The notes beneath the pieces were generated by a model. That model saw nothing but the letters and a program-made list of their open reading frames with translations. It was not told where the DNA came from and did no database searches. A program made the translations under genes and the position numbers. Positions 1 through 11,304 of a stretch of DNA of 64,000 bases are shown here, in pieces. The stretch is from Fomes fomentarius (Eukaryota > Basidiomycota > Agaricomycetes > Polyporales > Polyporaceae). Within the stretch, counting starts at the first letter, position 1, and every line of letters starts with the position of its first letter. The DNA lies in assembly GCA_022606135.1 (NCBI GenBank), contig JABYQN010000009.1, positions 1,079,001 through 1,143,000 of the forward strand, read 5' to 3'.

Positions 1-1257
1 GTGACTCGGAGCGGCGGCGAGTGTGGAGTGCGTAAAGCCGTTGCTGTCCCACTGTATTCTCCATGGACTCGGCAACACGGTTGTAGCCCGGGTCGGGTAC
101 GGGTGGTTTGGACGCTACCCGCACGGATTCTGATTCGTATTCGCCGCCACAGGTAGCTTCAGTCAGTATTACCGCGAACTTCGTCTGCTGGAAGTTTGGC
201 CACGCCTTGATGTGCCAGTAGCCTGGACGAGGTCGCTGCGTGCCCATCGAGGGGCCAGTCCACAGTGGCCCAACTAAGATGGGGGTTCTGGTAAGTAATA
301 AGACGCTCTCTCTGGACTTGTGGTGTCATGCATCGTTCCAGACGTCCGAGTCGCCAATCGTGGCCCACGGAAGTACAACTTGAAGCGTCGTCCGCAGCGA
401 CGAGTGGGCCAGGGCGCGAACCACGTCGGAGGTCTGGCATGTCCCGAATAGCTAGCACCAAGCAATGCAGACCATTTCAATTATTGGTACCGCTATGTCA
501 GGGAAAGACGCGGTAAAATCCCCGTGCTCGAGCTGCGATGACTTGTAGCTAGGAGGTTCAAAGCATGGACTGTACGACGGCCAAGAGGACTTACGGACGG
601 AGCCGTAATGCTGAGTCGGTATCTGAGGTTGTACATATAAGAGAGGATTGGATACCAGGCTGCCCTGGTAGCGCGATACTAGGAGACTTAATAGGAGAAG
701 CAAAGTTCGGAAGCGCTCAAGTTTCGAAGGATTGTCGAAATTGACCGAGATGACTAAGCACTATTGGACACCTTGCGACGGGACCGGGCTGAACCGGCTC
801 ATCGACTAGCGAGGCACTTGAGGTTTCCATGGTTCACCGTGCTCAACTTCAGTTGGTTGAATGGTAATCAATCCGACGACAACTCAGGTCCACGCACCAT
901 AAGTACTTGAAGCAAGTTGAGCTGTCTTTGTCTGGCATCACCACCAGTCACTAGTGTCGAAATCAATCACTGTTCGAACCGTATTATGAGTACTTCCTTG
1001 CGTTGCATATGTGTTATGATAACCTCGCTGATACCGACAGGAACGGATACTGTATGTCATAGTATTTACATAGCCGACTCGAACTCATGCACTTCTTCTC
1101 AGGCAAACGAATGTTCATCATGTGTCCCACTATGAGTCATACTCAGTTTCCCCACAACCCCGTCCTCGAGGAGCGGATAATGATCAATCACATTGACATG
1201 GACAATTGAATTAGATTCCCGGTGTTCCCGGTTTGCCAGTCGCCGACACTGAAAGTT
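1..1257. other. no gene recognised
   Basis: Only short overlapping frames occur here, none with a domain, convincing splice structure or codon bias. The last few hundred bases are presumably the promoter and 5' leader of the P450 gene that starts at 1325. No transposon ends or repeats were noticed. Confidence 0.5.
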
Positions 1258-1279
1258 GTGTATATATATATATATACAC
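1258..1279. repeat. TA dinucleotide run inside a perfect palindrome
   Basis: A run of eight TA units is flanked by GTG and CAC, giving a 22-nt perfect palindrome 46 bases upstream of the P450 start codon. It could act as a TATA-like element or simply be a microsatellite. Its position just before the ATG puts it in the 5' leader or core promoter. Confidence 0.7.
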
Positions 1280-1324
1280 CTCAACAGACCCTCTTCCTCC
1301 ATCAGTGACAGCGGATCGTTCATT

Positions 1325-4099
1325 ATGGCGTTGATCGACGAACTTCCGCAAGTCGCCCTTGTGGCAGCCGTTCTATATGTCTCGTGGACCATTCTTCGAC
1401 CATTCGTAGTCAAGTCGCCGCTGGACAGCATCCCTGGTCCTCCAGCATCGTCGTTCATCACTGGTGAGTGTCGTGTTCGAATTCGGTGTCTTCGAGAGGA
1501 GAAGGGTACGGAAATATTGCGTACGGGGTGTTCTTGACGCGCTTCACACCTGTCCGGGTCCCGGCTTTTGCACGGTGGCGCGCGTGGGATCATTCACAAG
1601 CCTCTTGAACATACATGTGTTGCTGAACAATACCGTATAGGTAACATGAAGGAATACATCAATCGTGACTGTTGGGCCTTTCGTGACGAAATTGAGCACA
1701 AATATGGCCGGGTAGTCGCCCTGCATGGAGCGTTGGGGGTGCGTTTCACTCAGTTGGGATCTCCTTCATGATGATGTCTCTGAAAGCGCCGCGTCGTTTG
1801 CAGAAGAAATTCTTACAAGTATACGACCCGAAGGCGATGCATACTATGTTCATCAAGGAGATAGACATCTTCGAGGAGGCCGTGCAGTGAGTGTATACTG
1901 TTTCGAAATTGCGCAGGCCTGAACGTCCTCGCATAGTAATCTGCGCATCATGCTGGGACCCGGCCTACTCGGCGTTCTAGGTGGGTCAATGTCTCTGTTT
2001 GATGCTACATGCTAATAGTCCTGCTGACGAGATATGGAACGGGATCGACAGGGCAGCAGCACAAGCGCCAACGCAAGATGCTCAACCCCGTCTTCTCTAC
2101 GAAGCATCTCCGCGAGATGACGCCTATCTTCTACGAGGTCATGCATAGGGTACGATGCCCTCGCATATAATCGCCCTGATTTGAGTTTTTGGCTAACTTT
2201 GCACTCGTCAGTTACGTAAGGCGATCGCTCAACGCTTTGTTGCTGCTGGTAGCGCGAGTAAGGAAGGCCTTGAGCTCGACATGCTCACTTGGATGGGCCG
2301 TGCGACGCTGGAAGTCCTTGGACAAGCAGGATTGGGCTATTCGTTCGACCCACTGACGGAAGACCACCCAGATGAGTTCGCGTCCGCCGTCAAAGACTTC
2401 TTGTAAGTGCCAACTCGGCAGCATTCTCTAGGGACGATACAGTGCGCTGACCCGTTTCATCTACCCCTTCTGCGATTGCTTGTCAGCCCGACAACGGTCA
2501 GGACCATGGCCGTGCGCATCGCATTCCCGTTCCTGTTAAAGATGGGTTCGCCCGCGTTCCGGCGCCGCTTGGTCGAAATGGTGCCCATGAAGGTCGTGAA
2601 GCGTTCAGTCGAAATATCGGACATCATGCATGCCCGGTCAGTCCTCATCTACAACGAGAAGAAGAAGGCACTCGAGAAGGGCGATGAGGCGCTCAAGCAA
2701 CAGATCAGCGAGGGCAAGGACATCATGAGTATTTTGTGTGCGCGCCCCTTCCAAACTCTGCCACTGTATTGTGGGTAACAACCCAGGACTGACGTTCGAG
2801 CTTGTAGTGAGGGAGAACATGAAGGCGTCTGAAGAAGACAGGCTTCCGGAGGACGAAATAATCGGACAGATCTCGTGCGTTCTCCCACATTCCTCAGAAT
2901 GAGTGAGGACTGAGCGATATTCGTGCACATATGCGTGCGTGTATGCAGGACGATGATACTCGCGGGAATGGACACTACCTCGAATTCCATCGCGCGCATT
3001 CTGCAGATCCTCGCGGAGAACCCGGACGTACAGGAAAGACTTCGCGAGGAGATTGTCCAGGCAGTCGAAGCCGATGGCACCGAGGACACAATCGAGTTCG
3101 ACAAGCTCATGGCGCTGCCTTACCTTGAGGCTGTATGTCGCGAGACCCTACGACTGTAAGTGCCATTAACTGCCCGCCCACGAGACTCCGTCGATCCCCA
3201 CAGGCTTTGACTGACGTTATTGGCTGACGCGACATCCTACAGCTCTCCTGGGGTACCTGCACTTATCAGAGAGTAAGTCTGCCTTCCTGGAAGCTCATGC
3301 GCATGCCGCTTACCTCTGTACTCTCACTTGCCAACGTCCCATCATCGATGTGCCTCCCCCAGCACCGTCAAGGACACCATTCTGCCCCTTTCACAGCCCA
3401 TCCAGCTGAAGGACGGTACATTTGTGTCCGCAATCCCCATCCCAAAGGGCACCCGCGTCATGGCTAACTTTGTCTCCGTCAACCGCGACCCGACGCTCTG
3501 GGGCCCCGACGCTCACGTCTGGCGGCCCGAGCGCTGGCTCCAGCCGCTCCCGCGTGAGGTCGAGGAGGCCCATATGCCAGGCGTTTACGCCAATTTGTGC
3601 GTGATTTCCTCAACGGGTTTTTTGAGGATACCCCGATGGAGCACATAGCTGACATGTACGTCCGTGGTTCTAGGATGACGTTCAGCGGAGGAAGCAAGGC
3701 ATGCATGTAAGTCCAAACTTCTACTCGACGCGAGGTGATGGAGTCTCGGCCCCCGGGATAGCCCAATGCCGGTGAAACCGTGAATCGTGATGCTGATGCA
3801 AGGGACTACAACATTTTAGCGGCTTCAAGTTCGCGCAAGTTGAAATCAGTGCGTCCTCGTTTCCCTAGCCCGACCTCACAACGAGGGATGCGATATACTG
3901 ACTACGGAATACCGACTCTACGGCCGTCCTTTCCGCACGCTCTCACAGAGACCGCGCTGTGCGTGCTGTTACAGCACTTCAAGTTCGAGCCGACGGGCAA
4001 GCCCATTCATTGGAACTTCGCCGGGGTGCAGTACCCCACGGTGGGCAAGGACGCCCCGTCCCCCAGATGCCCCTGAAGGTCTCGCTGCTGCGTCTGTGA
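1325..4099 (+). CDS. cytochrome P450 monooxygenase (microsomal, fungal), frame broken near C-terminus
   Basis: Haem-thiolate monooxygenase anchored in the ER by an N-terminal hydrophobic helix ([21 protein letters not shown]). About a dozen exons follow. Diagnostic motifs appear in order: the proline-rich hinge IPGPPAS, the I-helix oxygen-activation motif AGMDTT (about 2957-2974), the K-helix ExxR motif ETLR (about 3142), the PERW motif (VWRPERW) and the haem-cysteine loop [11 protein letters not shown], split by an intron after 3710. The spliced length is close to the usual 500-550 residues. At the end the frame reads VGKDAPSP and stops at 4076. Moving forward one base at the C5 run 4060-4064 restores a typical P450 ending (QMPLKVSLL) up to a TGA at 4097-4099. 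Substrate unknown; basidiomycete P450s of this kind oxidise terpenoids or aromatics. A Zn2Cys6 regulator lies 3.3 kb downstream on the same strand. Confidence 0.93.
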
Positions 4100-7000
4100 T
4101 GTGGAGGGTATTTTTTTGCATGAATGAATGGAGTTGTGTCGTTATGTTACCGTTCCCTCTGCCGCTAAGCCCGGCCCGTTGGCGCGTGCCAGCTAGAGTA
4201 GATGCGTGGACATTGTTAGCTTGATTGAATGAAATGTCGAATGGTTGACATGGCCTGCTGTGGTTGAAGCTTGGGCGCTGGAACCTCTTGAACTCCGTGT
4301 GTGGAGGCGCGCTGTGTAGTAAGTTTGTACGTTGCATCCAAGCATATCTTTGTCTCTCGCTGACTTGGCCCAACGATCGCGGCCGGAGCTCGCTGGCAAA
4401 CTGTATTGGACGCTTGCATGTACAGTGACAGATAGTACGGGGTCGAACTCGCAACAATTATTGAGGCAACTTTGTAATTTGAGATTGTGGTTCACCATCA
4501 GCGCTTCGAGCGATCGAATGGAGAATGTACACACAAACCGACCGGATATCGATTGCCGCTCCATCGGTATTGCATCGCGAACTGTGGGAATAGTAGCTGT
4601 CGTAACAGGATCTTCTTCAAGTTGTGCGAGCCATATGGCCACGGAGATATCTTCGGATGAGTAGACGCGAGGTATGCCAAGGGCGGTTGGTGGCACGTTG
4701 ACGGAATCAAAAAGAGAACTGCGAAGGGGTGGACACCCGACATGAATTAGTAAAACGCGTCTGAGGGGGCCAGGCTAGGCGCTACAACAAGGACAAGCAT
4801 GTGTGCCACCAAGTACGTCACTAAGAAGAGTGACCCGAGGTAGGATGTCCGATCGCGATGTCGAGGGAGGGTGTTCCAAATCTGCTGTTAGATAGGAAGA
4901 CGTCAAGTGCCCAGCCGAGAAGGTTGAACGAACGCGAACACTCATCTGTCAATAGAAAACCGCGAACGCCTGCAGCGTAACATGAGACGTACGAGAACAT
5001 CGTGTGCAGCTCGAGTATGGGTGTGCATCGAGCGCTGGACATGGCCATGACGTTGTACTCGTAAACCACTATGCGCCGCGGCGCTCCGCCAAGTCCAAGA
5101 GCGGTTTGAGATCTTTGATCTTACACTTGGCATGTCAAGTGCTTGTGTGTACAGTGGCAGCGTCGCGCAAGTGCCCCGATCGCGACTCCGTAGCGCACAA
5201 GGACGGGTATCCGGGCCCATAAAACCTGCAGACGCGTAAGTTAGCCGCGACTACTCCTCTCTCCTCATTGGTCATGCGGGCCGGGGCGGGCAGTTCGTCG
5301 CGACTCGTAACGTGTGTCTTCTCAATCTCGCACCGTCATTACCTATCCAAATATCCGTCAAACACAACAGCGCCGGAGATCGATTTCCCGGTGGCACAGG
5401 CTCGGACCTTCCACCATCCCTCGCGTGCGCGCGGTCGCGATGTTCTTCCCAGCATCCCGACCCGACCGAAATTTGATTCCCGTCCGAGGGTGAAGATACT
5501 AATGGCAATGGTGTGGTTCATCTTTGCCGATGGCCTTCTCCCGGCGGTATCACTCAAGCACCGTTCCTCTCCGTGGTCTGATAGAGTGTGGAAGCAGTTT
5601 GCATTATGGAATAACTGCGCAGCGTCCGCCCTGTCGCGATCTGTCCACCGCCAGACTAAGCCTGGTCGATATGGGAACACGTTCGCGGATGGATAGAAGA
5701 TGGAACCCATCTTTCAAAGTTCCCAGATGGAAAGAAGACTACCGATCGCGATCGCAGGGGACGGGGAATCAAGTTGCTTCTGCCAGATATCGTAGAACAG
5801 TGACCTAGAATCGCGTTTCGGATGTGGGGATTGTGCAAGAGACGCAACAACCATTGCATTGAACACTCTACTGTAAGGGCTGATTGCACACCGCACCTGA
5901 AAACACAACATCTCCAAGCTACGACCTCCGCGGTGATTCGATAGACGTTGACCGCAGTTAGGGGTTGCGCGGTCATTTCTACCCCATCTATCTAGTCGAG
6001 GTGCCGTATTTTCAGGGAAATGTCTCAGATTCTGGAGTAAGCATCGCCATGCGCCTTGCAGTGCTACTGCGGGTCAGGTTCGTCAACGTCTTCATGCTCA
6101 AAGGTCTTGTGCAGAGTCGTCCACAGCGCAATGATTGAGATTGTATGTTGCCGCGCAGTTTCTTGATCTGGATGTCGGTCAACTCAGGCTGTGCGATGAC
6201 ACCTCATTGGGTTGTCGCTACGAACGGAGAGGGGGTCACACAATCATTAGAGATCACCTGAGCGTAAAACTGGATGCACCGACCTCCATGTAGACGGGGG
6301 ATCGGAGATGGTGGTGGTGCAATGTAAAGAGTAGGGTGGGGGCACCTGGCGCACGTCCTAATGGCCCTGCCCCTGCTATCGAGTGCTGGTTAAGATGAGC
6401 GTCAGCGTGATTGTGCTAGCGATGACGTAGTCGCATAGCCCATCGAAGTCGATGGAGATCGCAAGACTCATCCCACGACTCAGGTCTGTAAGCAGTGAGT
6501 AAGGCTCAAGGCATCTGGTGATATTTTCCCAAACGATATCCGTTCGTAGACGCGTTGTGGCAGTGTACGGGCGCCCAATGCGGGACTTGCCGCACGCCGG
6601 AAAATATTATGACAATCTGTACACTACGCGCGGGCTGCGAGAATTCAGCCTATGCACCCGAACCATCTCGGAGACTGCGCAAAACTGCTTGTCAATGGGA
6701 TGCTGGTGTGGCGATGCAACTCAATGGGTGCTCTTTCGCGATCATCGCTCTACGTAGTCCACGCGCCGCGTCTGTCGTCGATAATCAAGTCGTGAGGCGC
6801 ATGGTCATTCAGCCCATTTTCCGCTGCGCTTGGCCTTCCCAGCTTCATAACTACACGCCGCGCCTGGAACGAGGGTTGACAGCCATGGACCATAGTGGCC
6901 TTGCAGGGATGGGTAGCGCGCGCTTAGCGGGTTGGCGATATGCGCCGATCTAAGACTGACAGTCAGCCAAGTGCATGCTTTTCACCTCTATTCAGTGGCT

Positions 7001-7349
7001 CTGTTTGACTCGCACTGTGACCGGTACCGTCTCGGTTTCGAAAGACCAATTGCAGGATGCATTGCGTAACCAGCATCTCGATTACCGATCGCAACGCAGC
7101 GACGTACGATGGACGTGACTAAGCCCCGACCCCATGTGCTCCACTTCGTCCACACTGTGACACAAACGCATAACGCACCCAAACCTCCCAAATATGGTTC
7201 GCCGACGGCTATGTGCAAGTCCCGGTCGCATTCATTCTCCTCATCTGCCTAAGACGCTGGTAGCCCGAACATGCGAGTCACGCCAGTGTTTCAGACAGCA
7301 TCCACCCCATGATTATAAATCTTCCAAACTCACTACGCCTTTCTCCACC
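4100..7349. other. gene-poor interval, nothing recognised
   Basis: About 3.2 kb with only short, unrelated frames on both strands. I see no protein domain, tRNA, terminal repeat or tandem repeat. The left end includes the P450 3' UTR and the right end the promoter of the Zn2Cys6 gene. Confidence 0.5.
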
Positions 7350-7357
7350 TATATAAG
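7350..7357 (+). promoter_or_regulatory. TATA box of the Zn2Cys6 gene
   Basis: The motif CTATATAAG lies about 65 bases before the ATG at 7418, a normal distance for a fungal TATA-driven promoter with a short leader. Confidence 0.55.
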
Positions 7358-7417
7358 AGCTGTAGGTCCAAACATGGTGAGTGCAACACAAGCAAGCACT
7401 CTAGGCACACAGCTAAC

Positions 7418-9479
7418 ATGTCCTCCTCGTCCGTTAGTAATCGACCCCTCAGCAGGGGCGCAGCATGCCTACCCTGTCGTAAGCTCAAGGCGGTATGCAT
7501 GCTCTGCTCGTCGTCGACATCTCTGTTACTGATGAGATGTCTTAGAAATGCGACGGGAACAGACCTGCATGCAGCCGCTGCGTCGCGAACCATAGGCCTG
7601 ACGACTGCGAATACGCCACTGGAGCTGAAGTCACCAGGTCTCGTCTCCTGGAGGAGAATATTGCACTCCTCGAGGCGCGCATTCGAGAGCTTGAGAATCC
7701 CGGCGAAACCACACCCTCAGTGCAGCTGCACGACCCACGCAGGCACGGTGCTGCACCTTTCAGTAGTCCGTCTCGCATAGTTACCCCTGCCAGGGCTGGT
7801 CCGTCTGGCTTACCATTGTACCCCGCCAATGTGACTCCTTCCACTGGTGAGACTCACGGGAACCCCTGCTACCAACGGTGGTTCAGCGGCTCACTCAACG
7901 TCCCGCACACAGCGCATGTTCCCGTCCCGACCCCGCAGGAGATACAGATGCTGTCAGTACATCCCTGCGTGTTCTCATGCATTTTTTCCACGATTTTCCA
8001 CGACATATACTGACACGTGCAATCTCAGGGTGCAAAATTTCATGGCCAACACGTCGCAGCTGGGCTTCTTCCTCAATCCATCACGTTTCGTCCATGGGGC
8101 AGCCGCTCGCCCAGCCGACGACGCTCTCATGAACGCCGTCTACCTCTGGGGCAGCCGGCTTTCCACCTCGACTACACTTCGTGCCCGAGAAACTCAATTT
8201 GCTGATCGCGCGACTCAAGCCATAGCCGGGACGACGCTGGCTACGCAGTCGATGGCAGTCTTGTACACCATCCAGGCAGAGGTTCTCCTCGCTAATTACT
8301 TCTTCTCTACGAACCGTCTCCTTGAAGGCAGATACCATTGCCTAGCTGCTGTTGCACTTGTCACAGGTAGTCGGTTCCATCAGCTCAACGTTAACAGCAT
8401 GCGGAGCGACCCTGTCGGCGCTGGGGAGGCCATTCGTGCGTTCTGGACTGTCCTTGCTGTCGACAACGTGTGGGCTTCTGCCATGAATTCCCCTCCCTCT
8501 ATCTCCCATTGTGATAACTCGAGCACACGTGTGACAACTCCGTGGCCCCTTCCTACGGAAGCATATGAACAAGTGCGTTGGAATCTCTCCCGGGCTATTC
8601 TTGAAGTCAAACTGATCACGATTCTGGCAACTCGTAACAGGGGATGCTGGCACCCCGCCAAGGCGGTAACTATACCATCGATGACTATCTCAGGGGCACC
8701 GTAGACGACTCCAACGAGGACTTCTCACCGCTTGCGATACGGAGCAAGGCGGGTGCATTATACGACCGCGCCATCTATATTGCCTCACAGTACCGCGCAG
8801 GTGCGTCAGTGCGCGCTGCTGAGATTGCAAACACCGTTCCTGATCCATATCCTGTCAACCACGCAGATATGCCTAATCGCAACGAGTTCCTCGCGCGCTT
8901 CAACGCGCTGGATACCGTCATAGAACGTTTCCATCGCCAGCTGGCGGCAATTCGGAATCGGAGCCTCGATGACATGCACGAGATCCTGGTGTGCAGAACG
9001 TTTGCGTGTGTGGCTGCCGTACAGCTTCACTCGGCATTCTCGGGCACACAACCCACATCGTGGCAGAAGACACTATGTGTGGCCATCGCGGCCGGCCGGG
9101 CACTGGATATTGTAGATATTAGCCAGGCGCGCCATATTGATCCGGTCATGGCGGTAAGTCCGCATCTCTCTGAGATTGACGCGATATAGATCGACTCTGA
9201 CGTTCTGTCATTAGATTCTGTGGTCAACTGTGTGCAATGTACTGGTTGACGCACTGCGCCGTGTGCGTCAAGGTGCAGTGCGTGTGCGGCCAGAGGACCT
9301 GGCAAGCATCGCACCCAGCCTGGACAAGATCGTAGCTGCAATGTCCAGCCTTGCTGCAAGCAGTCCGCTCATGGGTGAGCAATCAAGTTTTACCTCACAA
9401 TCTATCATCCCTCACACGGCTGTCCTGTACAGGTCAACGTCTCGCCGAGATACAACAAGCTCGTGCGACAATTCAATAG
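7418..9479 (+). CDS. Zn(II)2Cys6 transcription factor with fungal-specific TF domain
   Basis: Sequence-specific nuclear activator or repressor. Six exons fit: 7418-7492, 7546-7952, 8029-8572, 8641-9153, 9215-9374 and 9433-9479, together 1746 nt or 581 aa. The binuclear zinc cluster sits at the N-terminus and is interrupted by intron 1: CLPCRKLKAKC, then six residues to the fourth cysteine, C-x2-C, and a last cysteine eight residues later. An acidic/leucine coiled stretch follows (SRLLEENIALLEARIREL, the usual dimerisation element), then a Ser/Pro linker. The middle-homology region starts near QNFMANTSQLGFFLNPSRF and continues through a long helical C-terminal half. Target genes are unknown. 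The P450 is the nearest upstream gene, so local control is possible but unproven. Confidence 0.93.
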
Positions 9480-9989
9480 CGCAGTCACGGCAGCGATGAC
9501 AACAGCAGCGACAGTAGAATGCCTCACACATCTCACGTAGACATAGATTAGCGATTACGCAGCCTCACCGTTATTACCCTCCTCGCATAGCATTACCATA
9601 TGACTCACTTCTTGGTTTGGTTCCAACACTCCACTCTACGTTATCACACCACCACACCTCTGTTATCACACCCTGTAGCTCGTACATCCAGCCACCTCAC
9701 ATTGTAATCTTTGTACTACGCTATTAGATGCTCTGTTATGTCTCAGTCAGATTTTTTGCTATGTGCCAGCTGCGGTACAGCCCGAAACGCTGTGCCAATG
9801 ACGAGTCGTTCTACAACACTTTCCTGATTTGGGCGTGGCACAAGATCGCAGCGGGCGTCTCATCTCCGCCACAACGGTTTGCTGTGCCTGACCAGTGACC
9901 ACCTTTGCAGACTAGTTCCCGGATATTCCTCATACACCCTTCCGCGTTCTCCTCCACGTCCTCAGGCAGGCTGTGTTCGTTGACCAGAC
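9480..9989. other. intergenic, nothing seen
   Basis: This stretch holds the 3' UTR of the transcription factor and the promoter of the SNARE gene. The T/C/A-rich part at 9530-9720 contains repeated CACCT/TATCACACC-like words but no clear repeat unit. Confidence 0.4.
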
Positions 9990-10858
9990 ATGGCCGCCTC
10001 ACTAGCAAGGCTTACTTCATTGTCCACGCAAACGCTCTCGCTGCTGCTCGAACGCCAGCGACTCCAAACGCTTCCATCGAACTCATCACTTCATGCACCG
10101 CAAATCGTCAGGAACCTCGAGCAGCTGCGGGCGGGCATATTGGCACTCGAGGGAAAGGATGGCTTGACGGAGGCTACGCGGCTGCTCAGGGCGCAACATG
10201 AGCGGATGCGGGGCATGCTTGGTGCCGAGGCGGACTCTCTGGGCGTGCAGAGGTGCGTTTCACCATTGCTCAGCGCGGTGCACGTGCGCAGCGCATTCAT
10301 CTACCCTCCCTCGTCTTTCTTTCACGGATTAGGTGCGAAGAGCCGAGCGGAACTGCGAACGCGGACGCGTCGTCGTCATCAAGTCCCAGTCCCCCGGCCA
10401 CCACTTCTATCCTGCCACCTCCACGTACGTCGTCCAGCGAACCGGAGTATGCACCATATACGGATGACCCGGAGGCGGGGTACTCGTCGGAGGAGATGCT
10501 GTTACAGCAGCGGCACATGATGGACGAACAGGACGTCCGCCTCGACGAGCTCTCCCATTCGATCACGCGACAGCGCGATATCTCACTGCAAATCAACGAC
10601 GAGCTAGACGTACATACTGGACTGCTAGAGGGGCTCGATCATGACCTGGACAGGACGGATAGCAGGCTCACGAATGCAAGGCGGAGATTGGACAGGGTGG
10701 CGAGAGGTGCGAAAGAGAATGGTGCGTGCCCTGTATTCCTTGCCGCCGTATCCATCCTCGGTCGATACTCATTGCCTCGTGGCTTGGTAGGCTCGACTCT
10801 CATGATCGCACTGCTCATACTCGTGCTACTGATACTAATCATCGTGTTCAAGACATGA
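9990..10858 (+). CDS. syntaxin-8-like Qc-SNARE
   Basis: Tail-anchored SNARE of the endosome/late Golgi fusion machinery, most like Syn8/syntaxin-8 and related to Tlg1 and Vam7. Three exons (9990-10252, 10333-10721, 10791-10858) give 239 aa, the usual size. The N-terminal third is helical (regulatory bundle), followed by a Ser/Pro/Thr linker. A roughly 55-residue SNARE heptad region starts at EQDVRLDELSHSITRQRDIS. The protein ends in a single hydrophobic anchor (TLMIALLILVLLILIIVF) with only KT after it, as expected for a C-tail-anchored protein. The last intron falls exactly between SNARE motif and anchor. By alignment with family members, the central zero-layer position, normally glutamine, appears to be histidine (in ELDVHTGLL). 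Confidence 0.88.
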
Positions 10859-11304
10859 TCGAGCTGGCTTGGTTCCGACGTCTGTGCATACGTGTATACC
10901 TCCTGCTCTTCTCTTGTGCATACATGAACCATTTATCCTAATTTTCATCTCATTTGCCCGTACTCGATCATACGCGCCCGTCCCATACATTCGGTCACGC
11001 ATAACGCCGAGATACAGGTTGAAGGAACGACATCTATTCTTTTCAACATCCGCCAAGGGCGTACTAAGTACCAGTTTACCGCATGCAGACTACGGAGAGT
11101 CGGAAACCGCGTCAACCACCCGGCACTGGGAAAAGGCCATGACGTCGGCGTTTGCCCAACATCCGAACATAAGGCTACCAAATGCCGAGGTACGTGATAT
11201 TTTAACTTCGGCCTACGGTAGACCGCACGGGTTGTGTCCTCAACGGACTCCGACCTTGTCATCTAGGTTTACACTTTACACACCACTTACTCATACCCTA
11301 GTCA
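10859..11304. other. convergent intergenic region
   Basis: Space between the SNARE gene (+) and the GNAT-Mss4 gene (-). It is presumably the two facing 3' UTRs. No coding signal was seen. Confidence 0.5.

Noticed and set aside
4100..7349. Transposon or virus-derived sequence
   Set aside because: No terminal repeats, target-site duplications, reverse transcriptase, integrase or helicase motifs were seen in any frame.
1325..9479. Biosynthetic gene cluster (P450 plus regulator, with an MFS gene further on)
   Set aside because: No synthase, cyclase or other core enzyme is present. The MFS gene lies more than 30 kb away among housekeeping genes.
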